Below are positions 18,754 through 27,420 of a stretch of 27,441 nt of DNA, piece by piece. The DNA comes from Peronospora farinosa (taxonomy: Eukaryota > Oomycota > Peronosporomycetes > Peronosporales > Peronosporaceae), in NCBI GenBank assembly GCA_947646735.1, contig CANTFK010000906.1:1-27441 (forward strand), given 5' to 3'. Both the position numbers and the translations under genes were made by a program. Within the stretch, counting starts at the first letter, position 1; every line of letters starts with the position of its first letter. The notes beneath the pieces are model-generated. The model did no database searches. It saw nothing but the letters and a program-made list of their open reading frames with translations, and had not been told where the DNA came from.

Positions 18754-18788
18754 AGGAAGGACTACAAAGTGCTACCAGGTGTAACGAG
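18337..18788 (-). other. Inverted segment: LTR tip, PBS and gag N-half (E2)
   Basis: It has the same two junctions as 8683-9134: GTACGT|CCCGGTGAGG on the left and TGTAACGAG|TGGGCCC on the right. The segment holds the displaced PBS (minus strand, 18769-18777) and the inverted gag N-half. Confidence 0.85.
18769..18777 (-). promoter_or_regulatory. Displaced primer-binding site (E2)
   Basis: TGGTAGCAC on the minus strand, two bases from TTACA, the same as in E1 and H. Confidence 0.7.
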
Positions 18789-19380
18789 TGGGCCCTTAGT
18801 AAGCTCGGTGTGGACGAGCACGCATTCGTCACCTTGGATACCATCCAGGACGATCTTCGTCTTGCTTTCGAGCCACCACAAGAGGAGAAACTGGTGCGAT
18901 CAAGATTCCTGTCGATGCGACAGGGTAAAATTGCGAAGCGCGACTACGTGCAGATGGCTAGGCATCTGGCGTCGTGTAATATCACGCACCCCATGGACAT
19001 GTACACGCAGGTGAATGTCTTTTGGATGGTATGCATGAGGGGCAGACCCGATTATCGCTGGAGCGCGCCGAGCCTGCCACATTGGAGGAGGCATTTGCCA
19101 TCGCACTCCGTGAAGACTTTAGGGTCACAAAGGCATATGCCAAACCCTCGGTCGTCAGCGTTCCCCGGCCTTCTGGTCCATAACCTATGGAGATCGACGT
19201 GTCTTTCATCATAAAGGTGACGCTCGCACCGGGCGTCAAATGGTTTGCTTTCGTTGTCGCAAGCCAGGACATCGCGCGGCAGAGTGCCGTGCGCCAGCCC
19301 CATTATCGGTGCAAGTATTGGACGCCCATCATGAGGGTGCTGTACCGGCCGCACGTCCAAAAAACGGTCGGGACCAGTAG
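18789..19380 (+). pseudogene. E2 Gag C-terminal half with zinc knuckle
   Basis: It runs from [17 protein letters not shown] through [13 protein letters not shown] one-base loss near 19022 shifts the frame (E1 reads [11 protein letters not shown] here). It then shares with E1 the TAA before PMEIDVS and the shift before CFRCRKPGHRAAEC (19246-19287). It ends at TAG 19378-19380. The lesions shared with E1 are older than those private to E2. Confidence 0.85.
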
Positions 19381-19424
19381 GTGCAGGGCGCCCTACTGGT
19401 TGGAACGGAGGTCCGGGTCCCCCG

Positions 19425-20669
19425 GTGGCAGCCCAACCTTCCAGTCCTCCTGCGCTACGCGCACGGTTAAATGCCACCACTACGAGTGGTGATTCACGTC
19501 TGATTATTGTCAGTTTACATGTCGCCGGCGTCCGGCGACCTCTGCGAGCACTCCTGGACTCAGGAGCAACAAACAATTTCTTTCGTGAATCTTGTTTGTC
19601 GATGCTGCCTCCCAGCATTCAGGTCCGTGAGGGACCTGGCCAAGTCGTCGTCAAATTGGCTGACGGGAAACCACACCGCATATCGCGGCGCGAAGTGTCG
19701 TTGCCGTATACGTTTGATGGCTTTCGCAGTAATGATGGTTTCTTGGTAATCGCAATGAATTATGCATTCGATTGCATACTGGGCATGCCATGGTTGGCAC
19801 GTTATAAGCACCAGATCGACTGGTTAGCCAGATCAGTGAGACGTCGACGCAAGTTCGATGTCAGTGAAGTGTTTACCCATCTCTTGGTATCTCCAAGTGA
19901 CTGGCCAAACGTCACAGTCGTGGATCGTAATTCCACGACGCTGGCGGTGCACAGAGTGAGTGATGGACCTCTCTGCACTGCTTGTGCTGTTCTTCGAGAC
20001 ACAAGTGACAGTGACTCCTCGCTACAGAGCGAAGAGGACAACGAGGACGACGCGGTCGAACAGGGGTTCCCGCGCGTCTTTATTGCGGTTGAACAGGGGT
20101 TCCCGCACGTGAATGCAGTGGTTGAACCGGGGTTCCCATCTGCACCTATTGTGGTCGAGCAGGGGCTCCCACAAGGGCATTGTGGCGACGAGCAAGAGCT
20201 CGCCAGCGAGTGTGACGTGGACGGACAGGAGTCCCCACGCGAGAGCATGATGGTCGAACCGGGGTTCCCATCATCACCCACTGTGGTCGAACCGAGGTTC
20301 CCACATGGGCATATTGTGGTCGAGCAGGGGTTCCCACACGAGTACAACGTGGACGGACAGGAGTCCCCACGCGAGAGCATGATGGTCGAACCGGGGTTCC
20401 CATCATCACCCACTGTGGTCGAACCGAGGTTCCCACATGGGCAAATTGTGGTTGAGAAGAAGCTCCCACGCGGGTTTATGGCGGCCGAGCAGGAGCTCCC
20501 GCATCAAGTGTCGACGGTCGAGTTTGGGGTACTCCCGTCCAGTGTTTCCGGCATCTTGGATGAAGACATCCAGTGCCTAGAGGGGGTGATGGTTTATCAC
20601 CTGACTGCGGTTCGCCAGCTTCGAGTAGTGACTCGAAGCACGATGGGGACAACAGCACCGAGAATTTAG
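19425..20669 (+). CDS. E2 protease with repeat-rich linker
   Basis: The frame is open for 414 codons. A retropepsin-like domain has [13 protein letters not shown] with the catalytic Asp at residue 45, then [19 protein letters not shown] near residue 120. Proteases of this kind cut the Gag-Pol polyprotein. Residues about 205-355 are imperfect repeats of about 15 residues with VEQGFP or VEPGFP heads. There is no ATG at the left end, so it would be made as part of a Gag-Pol fusion. The frame overlaps the RT frame by 97 bases. Confidence 0.8.
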   Translation: MAAQPSSPPALRARLNATTTSGDSRLIIVSLHVAGVRRPLRALLDSGATNNFFRESCLSMLPPSIQVREGPGQVVVKLADGKPHRISRREVSLPYTFDGFRSNDGFLVIAMNYAFDCILGMPWLARYKHQIDWLARSVRRRRKFDVSEVFTHLLVSPSDWPNVTVVDRNSTTLAVHRVSDGPLCTACAVLRDTSDSDSSLQSEEDNEDDAVEQGFPRVFIAVEQGFPHVNAVVEPGFPSAPIVVEQGLPQGHCGDEQELASECDVDGQESPRESMMVEPGFPSSPTVVEPRFPHGHIVVEQGFPHEYNVDGQESPRESMMVEPGFPSSPTVVEPRFPHGQIVVEKKLPRGFMAAEQELPHQVSTVEFGVLPSSVSGILDEDIQCLEGVMVYHLTAVRQLRVVTRSTMGTTAPRI

Positions 20670-22843
20670 CGTTGGAATGTGTCCACGCTATCGTGTACGT
20701 GGAAGGGAGTCCACAAAGGCGCCAATATATCGAGGTCGAGAGTCCTCCTCGTAATGCGTCTTCCATTACAAGTCTTCCAGGGCTTTCCTGGAAGCATTTC
20801 CTACGTGAACTTAAGGGAGGCACTGTGGAACAAGTGTGTCTAATCACCAACGAGGTGGTTACCGTGGCAAACGAGGAGCATATGGCGCGTCCTCAAAGCG
20901 CTGAGCCGAAGTCTGCGCGTGAAGAAAGGTTTGCATCACAGTCATGGGAGGCCCTGCGAGAGTCTGGTAACCCCGTCTACGACATTGCTCGTGAGTATGC
21001 AGACGTGTTCCCGGACAAGATCCCGGCTGGACTTCCTGCGGACCGCGGTGTTCGGCACGAGATTGATCTCGTGCCAGGGTCGAAGTATTGTGTGACACGG
21101 CAGTGGCCGTTGCCTCGAGATCAAGTCGAAGCTATTGACGCATTCTTTGAAGGCCGCCGCAAATCGGGTCATGTGCGGGAGAGTATCTCACCACATTCGA
21201 GTCCAACCTTCTGCGTGAAGAAGGCTTCGGGAGGCTGGCGGATAGTGCATGCGTTCAATAAGATGAATGATGCCACTATTCCTGCGCAAACGCCAATTCC
21301 CAGGAAGGACATGGTGCTGAATTCCATGTCAGGTAGTGTCATCTTCAGTGCCATCGACTTGACCGATGGCTTTTACCAGATTTTAATGCGCCCGAGCGAT
21401 ATCCCACTCACCGCGGTGAGCACCCCGAGTGGCATGTTATGGGAGTGGCTGGTAATGCCACAAGGGTTGAAGAACGCTCCGGCCACTTTTAATCGCATGG
21501 TGTCTCAAGTGTTGAGACCTCTTCGGAACTTTGCCCCAAGTTATTTTGACGATATTTTCGTCCACAGTCGCGCCGAGGGCAACCTCAACGATGTCCAAGT
21601 TCACCTTCAACACCTGAAGCAAGTGTTTCAAGTTATGCGGGACAACAAGTTGTACGCGAATCTCAAGAAGTGTGTCTTTTGTGCACCGGAGATTCCGGTG
21701 TTAGGTTGCTATGTGAGTAAATCGGGAGTTCAAGCTGATCCAGAGAAGGTGTCGTCCATCTGTTCTTGGCCCACGCCCAAGAACCCTACGGAGTTGCGCC
21801 AGTGGCTCGGCTTGGCTAATTATTTGCACAAGTATACAAAGGATTATGCTGGTTCTATCCAGCCTTTGTCGTCACTCTTGAAGAAAGACGCCACGTGGTT
21901 GTGGCGTCCCGAGCATCAAGCAGTCTTCGAAGCAGTAAAGAAGAGCCTGGCGTCAGCGCCAGTCCTAGTACTACCAGACGACTCCAATCCGTTCCACGTG
22001 GTTTGCGATGCTAGTGATTTTGCAATCGGCTGTGCCCTCATGCAATTTGATGATGAGGGCCGTGAACGAGTCGTGAGTTATCAGTCGCGACAGATGAAGC
22101 CAGCTGAGAAGAACTATCCGGTTCACGACAAGGAGTTATTAGCGATGCGCTATGCACTCATCAAGTTTCGCGTGCATCTCCTTGGTGAAAGTACGTTTGC
22201 TTTGTACACCGATCATGCATCGCTGCGCACAGCGATGAAGAGCCCACACCTGTCCCAACGGATGGCACGATGGCTCTCATTCTTCTCTGAGTACAACTTC
22301 GTCGTGCATTACAAGCCAGGCAAGACCAATATTCTCGCTGACGCCTTGTCACGACGTCCTGACTACGATCCTCGGACTGCTCTGAGTCGCCAGGCTACTG
22401 ATGACGAGGACGATGATGACCGATGTGCAATGTGTGTATCGCTGAACTTAACTCGGGTTACACCCGAGCCGTGTTTATTTGATGAGATCGTCGCAGCGTA
22501 CAAGGGTGACTCAGATTATGCAGACATTATCGAGTATCTGCGTGCTCCCAGCGATGCTGCCCTGGGAGCATTATCCCGTACCAAGCGCGACCATATTCAT
22601 CGATACAGTTTAGATGGCGATTTGCTTCTGTATAGCATCGACCAATTCGATGCTCCTCGCACGGTGATTGCCAATGACATGGATTTGCGTGCAAGAATCA
22701 TTCACGAGTATCACGATGCTCCTGCTGGCGGCCATTTAGGCCGCGAAAAGACTTTCGCGGCTGTGTCTCGAGACTTCTTCTGGCCCACATGTATAAGTGG
22801 GTACGCAACTGGATCCGAACGTGCGAAATATGCCAGCGTGTGA
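20573..22843 (+). CDS. E2 RT, RNase H and start of integrase
   Basis: The frame is open for 756 codons. An acidic leader precedes RT ([35 protein letters not shown] with D326 and D327), the connection ([11 protein letters not shown]), RNase H ([11 protein letters not shown] with D479, [24 protein letters not shown]) and the integrase zinc finger start ([17 protein letters not shown]). A base missing near 22785, where E1 has CCCCGCATG and E2 CCCACATG, shifts the frame after FFWP and ends it at 22843. It copied RNA to DNA in cytoplasmic particles. It lies in the -1 frame relative to protease. Confidence 0.9.
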   Translation: MPRGGDGLSPDCGSPASSSDSKHDGDNSTENLALECVHAIVYVEGSPQRRQYIEVESPPRNASSITSLPGLSWKHFLRELKGGTVEQVCLITNEVVTVANEEHMARPQSAEPKSAREERFASQSWEALRESGNPVYDIAREYADVFPDKIPAGLPADRGVRHEIDLVPGSKYCVTRQWPLPRDQVEAIDAFFEGRRKSGHVRESISPHSSPTFCVKKASGGWRIVHAFNKMNDATIPAQTPIPRKDMVLNSMSGSVIFSAIDLTDGFYQILMRPSDIPLTAVSTPSGMLWEWLVMPQGLKNAPATFNRMVSQVLRPLRNFAPSYFDDIFVHSRAEGNLNDVQVHLQHLKQVFQVMRDNKLYANLKKCVFCAPEIPVLGCYVSKSGVQADPEKVSSICSWPTPKNPTELRQWLGLANYLHKYTKDYAGSIQPLSSLLKKDATWLWRPEHQAVFEAVKKSLASAPVLVLPDDSNPFHVVCDASDFAIGCALMQFDDEGRERVVSYQSRQMKPAEKNYPVHDKELLAMRYALIKFRVHLLGESTFALYTDHASLRTAMKSPHLSQRMARWLSFFSEYNFVVHYKPGKTNILADALSRRPDYDPRTALSRQATDDEDDDDRCAMCVSLNLTRVTPEPCLFDEIVAAYKGDSDYADIIEYLRAPSDAALGALSRTKRDHIHRYSLDGDLLLYSIDQFDAPRTVIANDMDLRARIIHEYHDAPAGGHLGREKTFAAVSRDFFWPTCISGYATGSERAKYASV

Positions 22844-23475
22844 AGCCATCTCCATCGTCACAGGCTCCCTTGCGATCGTTGCCAATTGCAGCAGAGGCCT
22901 GGAGATCAGTTTCGATGGACTTTATCTTCGGGCTTGCGCCCGATAGCCAAGCTCGAACGGGCATCTTGGTCTTTGTTGACAGATTCAGCAAGATGACACA
23001 TCTCGTGCCTGTTCACGCTAAGGTCACCGCGGCAGAGACCGCGGCGCACTTCATCGACGCTGTGTTCCGTCATCATGGCCTTCCAGAAAACATTGTTTCG
23101 GACCGTGATCCGCGATTTACGTCCGCATTTTGGACATCACTTTTCGAGCTCCTCGGGACAAAACTGCTGATGTCGACTGCGGCCCATCCGGAAACGGATG
23201 GGCAGACCGAGCGCGTGAACCGGGTCCTCGAAGACGTTCTTCGAAGTTATGCTACGTCATTTACAAGTTGGAGTGCATTTTTACCACTCGCTGAGTTCGC
23301 ACTCAACAACGCCGTACACGCGTCAACAGGGTTGACGCCATTTTTTGTAAATTCGGCTCGTCACCCTCGTGTTCCTACTGTCCTGGCCGTGGGGCGACCC
23401 GCAACACCTAGTGGCTCCACTCTGGGGGGGATAAAGGTGATAAACAAGGATCGAGTACAGCTCACGGTATTTTGA
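22789..23475 (+). pseudogene. E2 integrase core
   Basis: It continues from the zinc finger with [16 protein letters not shown] and has the full triad: D44 in MDFIFG, D105 in SDRDPRF and E141 in QTERVNR, so 35 residues lie between the second Asp and the Glu. It then reads HASTGLTPFFVNSARHP. The frame is lost in the G7 run at 23424-23430 and ends at 23475. The core itself looks intact, but it is separated by frameshifts from RT and from the C-terminal domain. Confidence 0.88.
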
Positions 23476-24821
23476 GCGCGAATGCAGTAACACGATCCAA
23501 GGCAAAGACGGCCATTTTGACGCCATCAGACGTGGCGTCTCCATTAGCTCGATGGACTGCGCAGACATTGATTGACCCGTCTTCGGGTAAACGTTCCCCT
23601 ACTGCCAACTACGCGCCGATTGAGTCGGCGCGGCCAATTGATGACATGGCTGTGTCGGAATTTATACTCCAACGTCAAGCCATCACCAGGTTTGTACGCG
23701 ACGCACTACAAACTGCTGTAGACCTACAGAAGGAGAATGCTGGCAAACATGGACGAAAGAACATGAGCAAGTTTGAGAAAGGTGACCGTGTATTATTATC
23801 GACGGAAGGTTTAAGGGATTCTGCGGTCACTAATCTGGGAGCGAGTAAACTCGCGCCACGCTTCATCGGTCCATTCAAGGTTCTGAAGGCAATTGGCGAC
23901 GCTTATACACTCGACGTCCCCTCTTCACTGCGACTCCACCCGACATTCTATGTCGGGCGGCTGAAGGAATATCGTCCGGCTACGCTTCACGGTTTGGCTC
24001 CGACGCCGGCTTCAGGGGTTCGTAAGTCGAACGGCCTTCCCGTCGCGCTCGACGCGCCGATGACATGGGGCGGGGTCTCGATCCCGTCTGAACCTGACCA
24101 AGCATCTGGCGCTCCAGAATCCTTATCCGCTCGAGCAGTTCACGGTTCGACTGTCGGGTCTCACTCGAAGTCTTCTCCGCCTGGGCAGCACGTTCACTGG
24201 CAGCCTCAGCCTCCAGCCGAGCATCGGCAGCTATATTCACGGCCTGATCAACATCGTCCTGAGCAACCAGGACGCCAGCTCTACCACCGCGAGAGCCCTC
24301 CTCCGCTTGTTGATGCGGAGGGACATGTGCGCTGGATTGTAGACCGCATTGTGGGTCACGAGGACCCTCCTCAACCATTACTGCAGTCGGCTCATGAGAA
24401 GCGTGCGGTTCCATCCGTGCGTAGGTACCGAGTACGTTGGCTTGGATTCCCTCCCGAGCAGGATACATGGGAACCACGTTCCTCGCTCCTTCGTGACGTT
24501 CCATATGTGGTTCTGTCGTATGAAGCCACGAAGCCGGGCTATTCCAAGGCGGGCGAGCACGCGAACGCTCTCGTGACAAACGAGAGCGGTAAGGAGATCC
24601 ACGTCGTCGGGAACGGGAACGATGACCAGAACGAGAACGATGTCGCGAACGAGAACGACGCCGTGAACGAGAACGTCGTGGTGAATACATATCACGATTG
24701 CGAGGCGAGAATCGCGAAGCAGGACGGACAAGCGAACGTGTCGCTGCCCTGCGCTGATGATCCCGCGGAGATTGACTCCGCTGTCGCGAGTGGTGCTGCC
24801 AGCGAGGCGCACCACGAATAA
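23472..24821 (+). CDS. E2 integrase C-terminus and chromodomain
   Basis: The frame is open for 449 codons. It has a helical region (FILQRQAITRFVRDALQTAV), the GPY/F-type block (KGDRVLLSTEGL, FIGPFKVLKAIGDAYTLD, HPTFYVGRLKEYRPA, residues about 90-180), a long P/Q/H-rich linker, then the chromodomain at residues about 284-351 (GHVRWIVDRIVGHEDPPQ to VLSYE). The tail has NEND repeats and an acidic end. There is no ATG at the start; it belongs to the Pol polyprotein. In known chromoviruses the chromodomain steers integration to heterochromatin. Confidence 0.85.
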   Translation: MSANAVTRSKAKTAILTPSDVASPLARWTAQTLIDPSSGKRSPTANYAPIESARPIDDMAVSEFILQRQAITRFVRDALQTAVDLQKENAGKHGRKNMSKFEKGDRVLLSTEGLRDSAVTNLGASKLAPRFIGPFKVLKAIGDAYTLDVPSSLRLHPTFYVGRLKEYRPATLHGLAPTPASGVRKSNGLPVALDAPMTWGGVSIPSEPDQASGAPESLSARAVHGSTVGSHSKSSPPGQHVHWQPQPPAEHRQLYSRPDQHRPEQPGRQLYHRESPPPLVDAEGHVRWIVDRIVGHEDPPQPLLQSAHEKRAVPSVRRYRVRWLGFPPEQDTWEPRSSLLRDVPYVVLSYEATKPGYSKAGEHANALVTNESGKEIHVVGNGNDDQNENDVANENDAVNENVVVNTYHDCEARIAKQDGQANVSLPCADDPAEIDSAVASGAASEAHHE

Positions 24822-24935
24822 CTGCGCTTCTCCGTTCGCCCAGACTTCGCTCATACTTTGCAATCCAACTTCGTTCGCGATCGCTGAGTGGACACTCAGC
24901 GATGTGTCGTCGCCATTCGTCATGAGTTGGGCGTG
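23980..24935 (-). pseudogene. E2 antisense ORF, RS and coiled-coil part
   Basis: Beyond the pentamer insertion the original frame resumes, with the RS-rich region (RSRSRHRSRSGHRSRSRRR) and the same coiled coil (ARLEAEAASERAAQAEK, NRELLERIRILERQM) as E1, open to 23980. It reads past the E1 stop, ending KPASEPNREA. It overlaps the chromodomain ORF on the other strand. Confidence 0.6.
24611..24682. repeat. 18-bp tandem repeat, four units (E2)
   Basis: This has the same unit and copy number as in E1, with a few substitutions. It is open on both strands. Confidence 0.85.
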
Positions 24936-25430
24936 GAGTCGAGTCGAGTCACAAGATCGGCATCCTTCATTGACATGGACGAAGCAGAGACGGTCCTCAT
25001 TCCAAGCTTCCTCACACACTCTTTCGCGTAGCGCGCCGATGGAGTGATCGGCGCGAAGTTCCTCTCGATTGGCGAGCCATAATTGGAAGTTGCTACCATC
25101 CTCGAGCATCCGATTCCAACGTTGGATGAAGGCACACCAAGAACTTTGTAGAGCTTCATGCTCGATTCCATCAAGACCTTTCCCGCGCAGTTTTCGAAAT
25201 CGGCGGAAGTATTCCCGCATCATGTCCAGTGAGTCCGGAGCGTGAGCTCCGGACAAGTCGTACAGCGACCAAGGTATGAGCTGCCGCGCCATGATGCTGG
25301 TTGATGCATTCCCGCTGATGTATCTTGGGCGTCCTGCTGGATTGGGTGTTGGGTCTCCGGAAATTTCTTGTTCGTTTGTGAGCAAAGGGTTTTCGACAGT
25401 TGAGCACTCACGGTTGGTGAGTGCTGTCAT
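24822..25430 (-). other. E2 region between pol stop and PPT
   Basis: No plus-strand gene is seen. It contains the N-terminal part of the antisense ORF and the hairpin AGCACTCAC/GTGAGTGCT with loop GGTTG at 25403-25425. Confidence 0.6.
24936..25430 (-). pseudogene. E2 antisense ORF, N-terminal part
   Basis: It starts MTALTNREC at 25430, runs in one frame through MARQLIPWSL (25292) and the W/R-rich domain to NEGCRSC, and is then knocked out of frame by an extra GAGTC unit at 24936-24950. Compared with E1 the domain differs at roughly ten residues, mostly conservative (Asp/Glu, Ser/Ala, Ser/Asn). The remainder of this frame, down to 24378, is not the original protein. Confidence 0.6.
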
Positions 25431-25443
25431 GAGAAGGGGGTGA
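25431..25443 (+). promoter_or_regulatory. Polypurine tract of E2
   Basis: GAGAAGGGGGTGA directly precedes the 3' LTR, which fixes the element's plus orientation. Confidence 0.8.
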
Positions 25444-25781
25444 TGTAATGGGCTACATTACATAGTATTAATATGAATAAACAATTACATATGTAGGCAG
25501 GTGCTGGGCCCGAATAGCGGGCACAGCGTGGTAATTTATCATTGGTTTATTATTGGGCCTAAAGTCCCCAATATGGACCAATGATAAATCAACCTGAAAT
25601 TGTGTGGTTCCCGAAAGGCGGGAACACTGTCGTATTTATTACGACTAAAATCTTCGTAATTAGTACGAATTAAAACCAAAATAAAAATCAGAGTTAAATT
25701 TACTTAATACCTAATACTTGGGCTTGAGTCTTCCTCAAGCGCGCGTGTAAGCTAGTGACGGTACGTTCTAGCCTCGTTACA
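25444..25781 (+). repeat. 3' LTR of E2
   Basis: This complete 338-bp LTR runs from TGTAATGGGC to CTCGTTACA. It carries the outer 15 bases missing from the 5' LTR. It contains a series of short hairpins: 25444-25462, 25508-25522, 25534-25589 (12-bp outer stem), 25607-25625, 25629-25645 and 25653-25669. Confidence 0.93.
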
Positions 25782-25786
25782 GGCTG
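25782..25786 (+). repeat. Target site duplication GGCTG, right of E2
   Basis: This is identical to 18009-18013. Confidence 0.9.
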
Positions 25787-26774
25787 CCTTAGCACCAGCA
25801 ACTACTTTGGCATAGCAGCGAGCCATCATATGGCCTCGCTTGCCGCACTTGTAGCAGATCACATCTGCATTGCCTAATTCCATAGGAGTGGCATCAGACC
25901 TCTCGGACGACGGCCTGTAATAGGCTGTCGCTGAGGCGCTGTTGTAGGATTGCTCCTCAACTAAGGCAATGTCAATTGCCTCTTCCATCGTCGCTGGCAC
26001 CTTTCTGAAAAGGGCCTGACGCGATGGGCCATGCCTAAGTCCATTCATGAACGTGACCACCTTGATACGTTCCGGTATCGGCTCCCCATTAATGGACGCC
26101 GACAGCGAACGCATCTCCTGCACAAATTCTTGCAGAGAGCGTTTCGCCTGTCGTGCATCAAAGAAGCGCGCCATAAGCAACACTTCGCTGTTAGGAGGCT
26201 GATACATGGCGCGAATCTTTGCTTTAAAGATCGCCCATGATGGAAATGCATCAGCATTAGCCAGCAGCGCAGAGTATACCCACTCTGACGCTTTGCCACA
26301 CAAGTTGGACATGGCATACGACACCATTCTGGTATCGTCTTTGATGAGCTGCGCCACTCCACATTGCTCAACTGCTAATAGCCAGTGAACAATCGTGTGA
26401 GGGCTAGTTCCATCGAACTTCGGAGGGTCCATCCAAATGGACCTCGGTTGATTAGTCCGGGCAGAGAGCATCTCAACAGCTCTGTTGAGCGCCTCATTCC
26501 GTGCCTGATCAAGCCTAAGCTCATCCTGAGTCTTATTGATGGACTCAGCCGTAGCTTGGCTGTTTACCTCGGACGCGTTTCTACGCTGTCCGAGCACAAA
26601 TGCCTCAAATTGCTCCAACTGAGCAACATGTTGCTCAGGAGGACAATGCAAGAGGTTGACCAGGGCTTGTTCACCAAGTCCCTTCGCCATATGCTCTGCC
26701 AACTCCCTATGATGTTGGGAGAGGTGAGGGAAGTCACTCCAGTCCATATTAAGGACCATGTCAACCACACGCAC
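25782..26774 (-). pseudogene. H Gag, interrupted by E2
   Basis: The frame from 26774 is open for 331 codons to the insertion. It has a helical N-terminus, then the capsid-like block (WMDPPKFDGTSPHTIVHWLL, MYQPPNSEVLLMARFFDARQ, VVTFMNGLRHGPSRQALF, VPATMEEAIDIALVEEQS), then CYKCGKRGHMMARC, a CX2CX4HX4C zinc knuckle. The last residues before its apparent stop (CNEARTYRH) are LTR sequence of E2. No lesion other than the insertion is seen, so gag decayed less than pol. The protein packaged element RNA. The first Met could also be MDWSD at 26744. Confidence 0.9.
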
Positions 26775-26807
26775 GCTCAGAGAGACGGGTCGTGGGAAGG
26801 ACTACTA

Positions 26808-26816
26808 GTGCTACCA
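26808..26816 (-). promoter_or_regulatory. Primer-binding site of H
   Basis: On the minus strand this is TGGTAGCAC, two bases after the LTR end CTACA. It is complementary to a tRNA 3' end GUGCUACCA and shared with E. An initiator tRNA-Met is the likely primer. Confidence 0.7.
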
Positions 26817-26933
26817 AGTGTAGACGGGCACTTCTACGAAGATGCCTCGTACTACGAGAACACACCTTATGCACAAGCGAGGAAGCGGTTATACCGTCTT
26901 ACCTTCGCGTGCGAGGGTGGTTGGGAGGTTGGT

Positions 26934-26982
26934 CGACTGCTTAAGCAGTCGTACCACCAGTTGCCTCTCGCTTAAGCGAGAG
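26934..26982. other. Two adjacent perfect 18-bp palindromes in the H LTR
   Basis: CGACTGCTTAAGCAGTCG (26934-26951) and CTCTCGCTTAAGCGAGAG (26965-26982) share a GCTTAAGC core. The second extends by GTTGC/GCAAC with a one-base bulge. Confidence 0.85.
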
Positions 26983-27126
26983 TGCAACGAACTTCTTAAC
27001 ACGAAAGCACCGACGTCACGCAGAAGCTTTTCAACTTCTCGTGCGTGGGGCGTATGTTTAAGTAAATTCAAGACTGAGCTATATTTAATCAATTATAACT
27101 AAATATATATTTAACTACTGATTGGC

Positions 27127-27144
27127 TATATATATATATATATA
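27127..27144 (-). promoter_or_regulatory. (TA)9 run, possible core promoter in the H LTR
   Basis: Nine TA units lie within the LTR next to a CCAAT motif on the minus strand (about 27120-27125). The run could serve as a TATA element for H transcription; it is also simply a microsatellite. Confidence 0.35.
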
Positions 27145-27420
27145 GATCGGATACGCGACTCTTTAGAAGCGTATCCTGTCGCATGATCTTAAATCTAGAT
27201 CTAAGATCGCAACTGACGTCCTTCTGAGACGTCGTGATGCCTAGCTTCAACTAGCGTCATCCCTTCCCATGTGAATCCATAAATGGATATCACATTCACG
27301 AGGGTGGATCACCTTTGTGTATCGCACCCAAGTGACAGGTCAAAAGTAATCATGGATACTTTTAGACCAAACATTAAGTATATTACTTAATGTTTACGTG
27401 CAACTAGATACCCTGTTACA

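Larger units (their letters stand above)
18014..25781 (+). mobile_element. Ty3/Gypsy chromovirus E, copy E2
   Basis: The 7768-bp insertion starts TGTAATGGGC and ends GCCTCGTTACA, flanked by GGCTG in H's gag. It has the same order as E1 and is the better-preserved copy: its protease reads DSGA, and its RT-RNase H frame is open for 756 codons with all catalytic residues. It is broken by frameshifts in gag, at the integrase zinc finger (near 22785) and at a G run near 23424. Its LTRs differ from each other at about four sites, so it is a fairly young insertion. Confidence 0.93.
5760..27420 (-). mobile_element. Ty3/Gypsy element H, host of both nested insertions
   Basis: Read on the minus strand from 27420, this gives LTR, PBS, gag with zinc knuckle, protease, RT, RNase H and integrase: the Ty3/Gypsy order. 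E2 interrupts gag and E1 interrupts RT. Without them H is about 6.1 kb. The 3' end is missing: sequence after the integrase C-terminus stops at about 5760-5885 against an opposite-strand gag fragment, and no second copy of its LTR is in the window. Many stops and frameshifts show it is long dead, older than either insertion. Confidence 0.85.
26819..27420 (-). repeat. 5' LTR of H
   Basis: On the minus strand it begins TGTAACAGGG at 27420 and ends CTACA at 26819, 602 bp. Only one copy is in the window, so the ends are inferred from the TG/CA tips and the PBS. It holds a (TA)9 run and many palindromes. The next five bases outside, AGAAG, would be the target duplication, but the partner is not present. 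Confidence 0.65.

Noticed and set aside
20476..20850. 124-residue minus-strand frame repeated in E1 and E2
   Set aside because: It lies fully opposite the protease/RT overlap, has no recognisable domain, and its conservation is explained by the sense gene.
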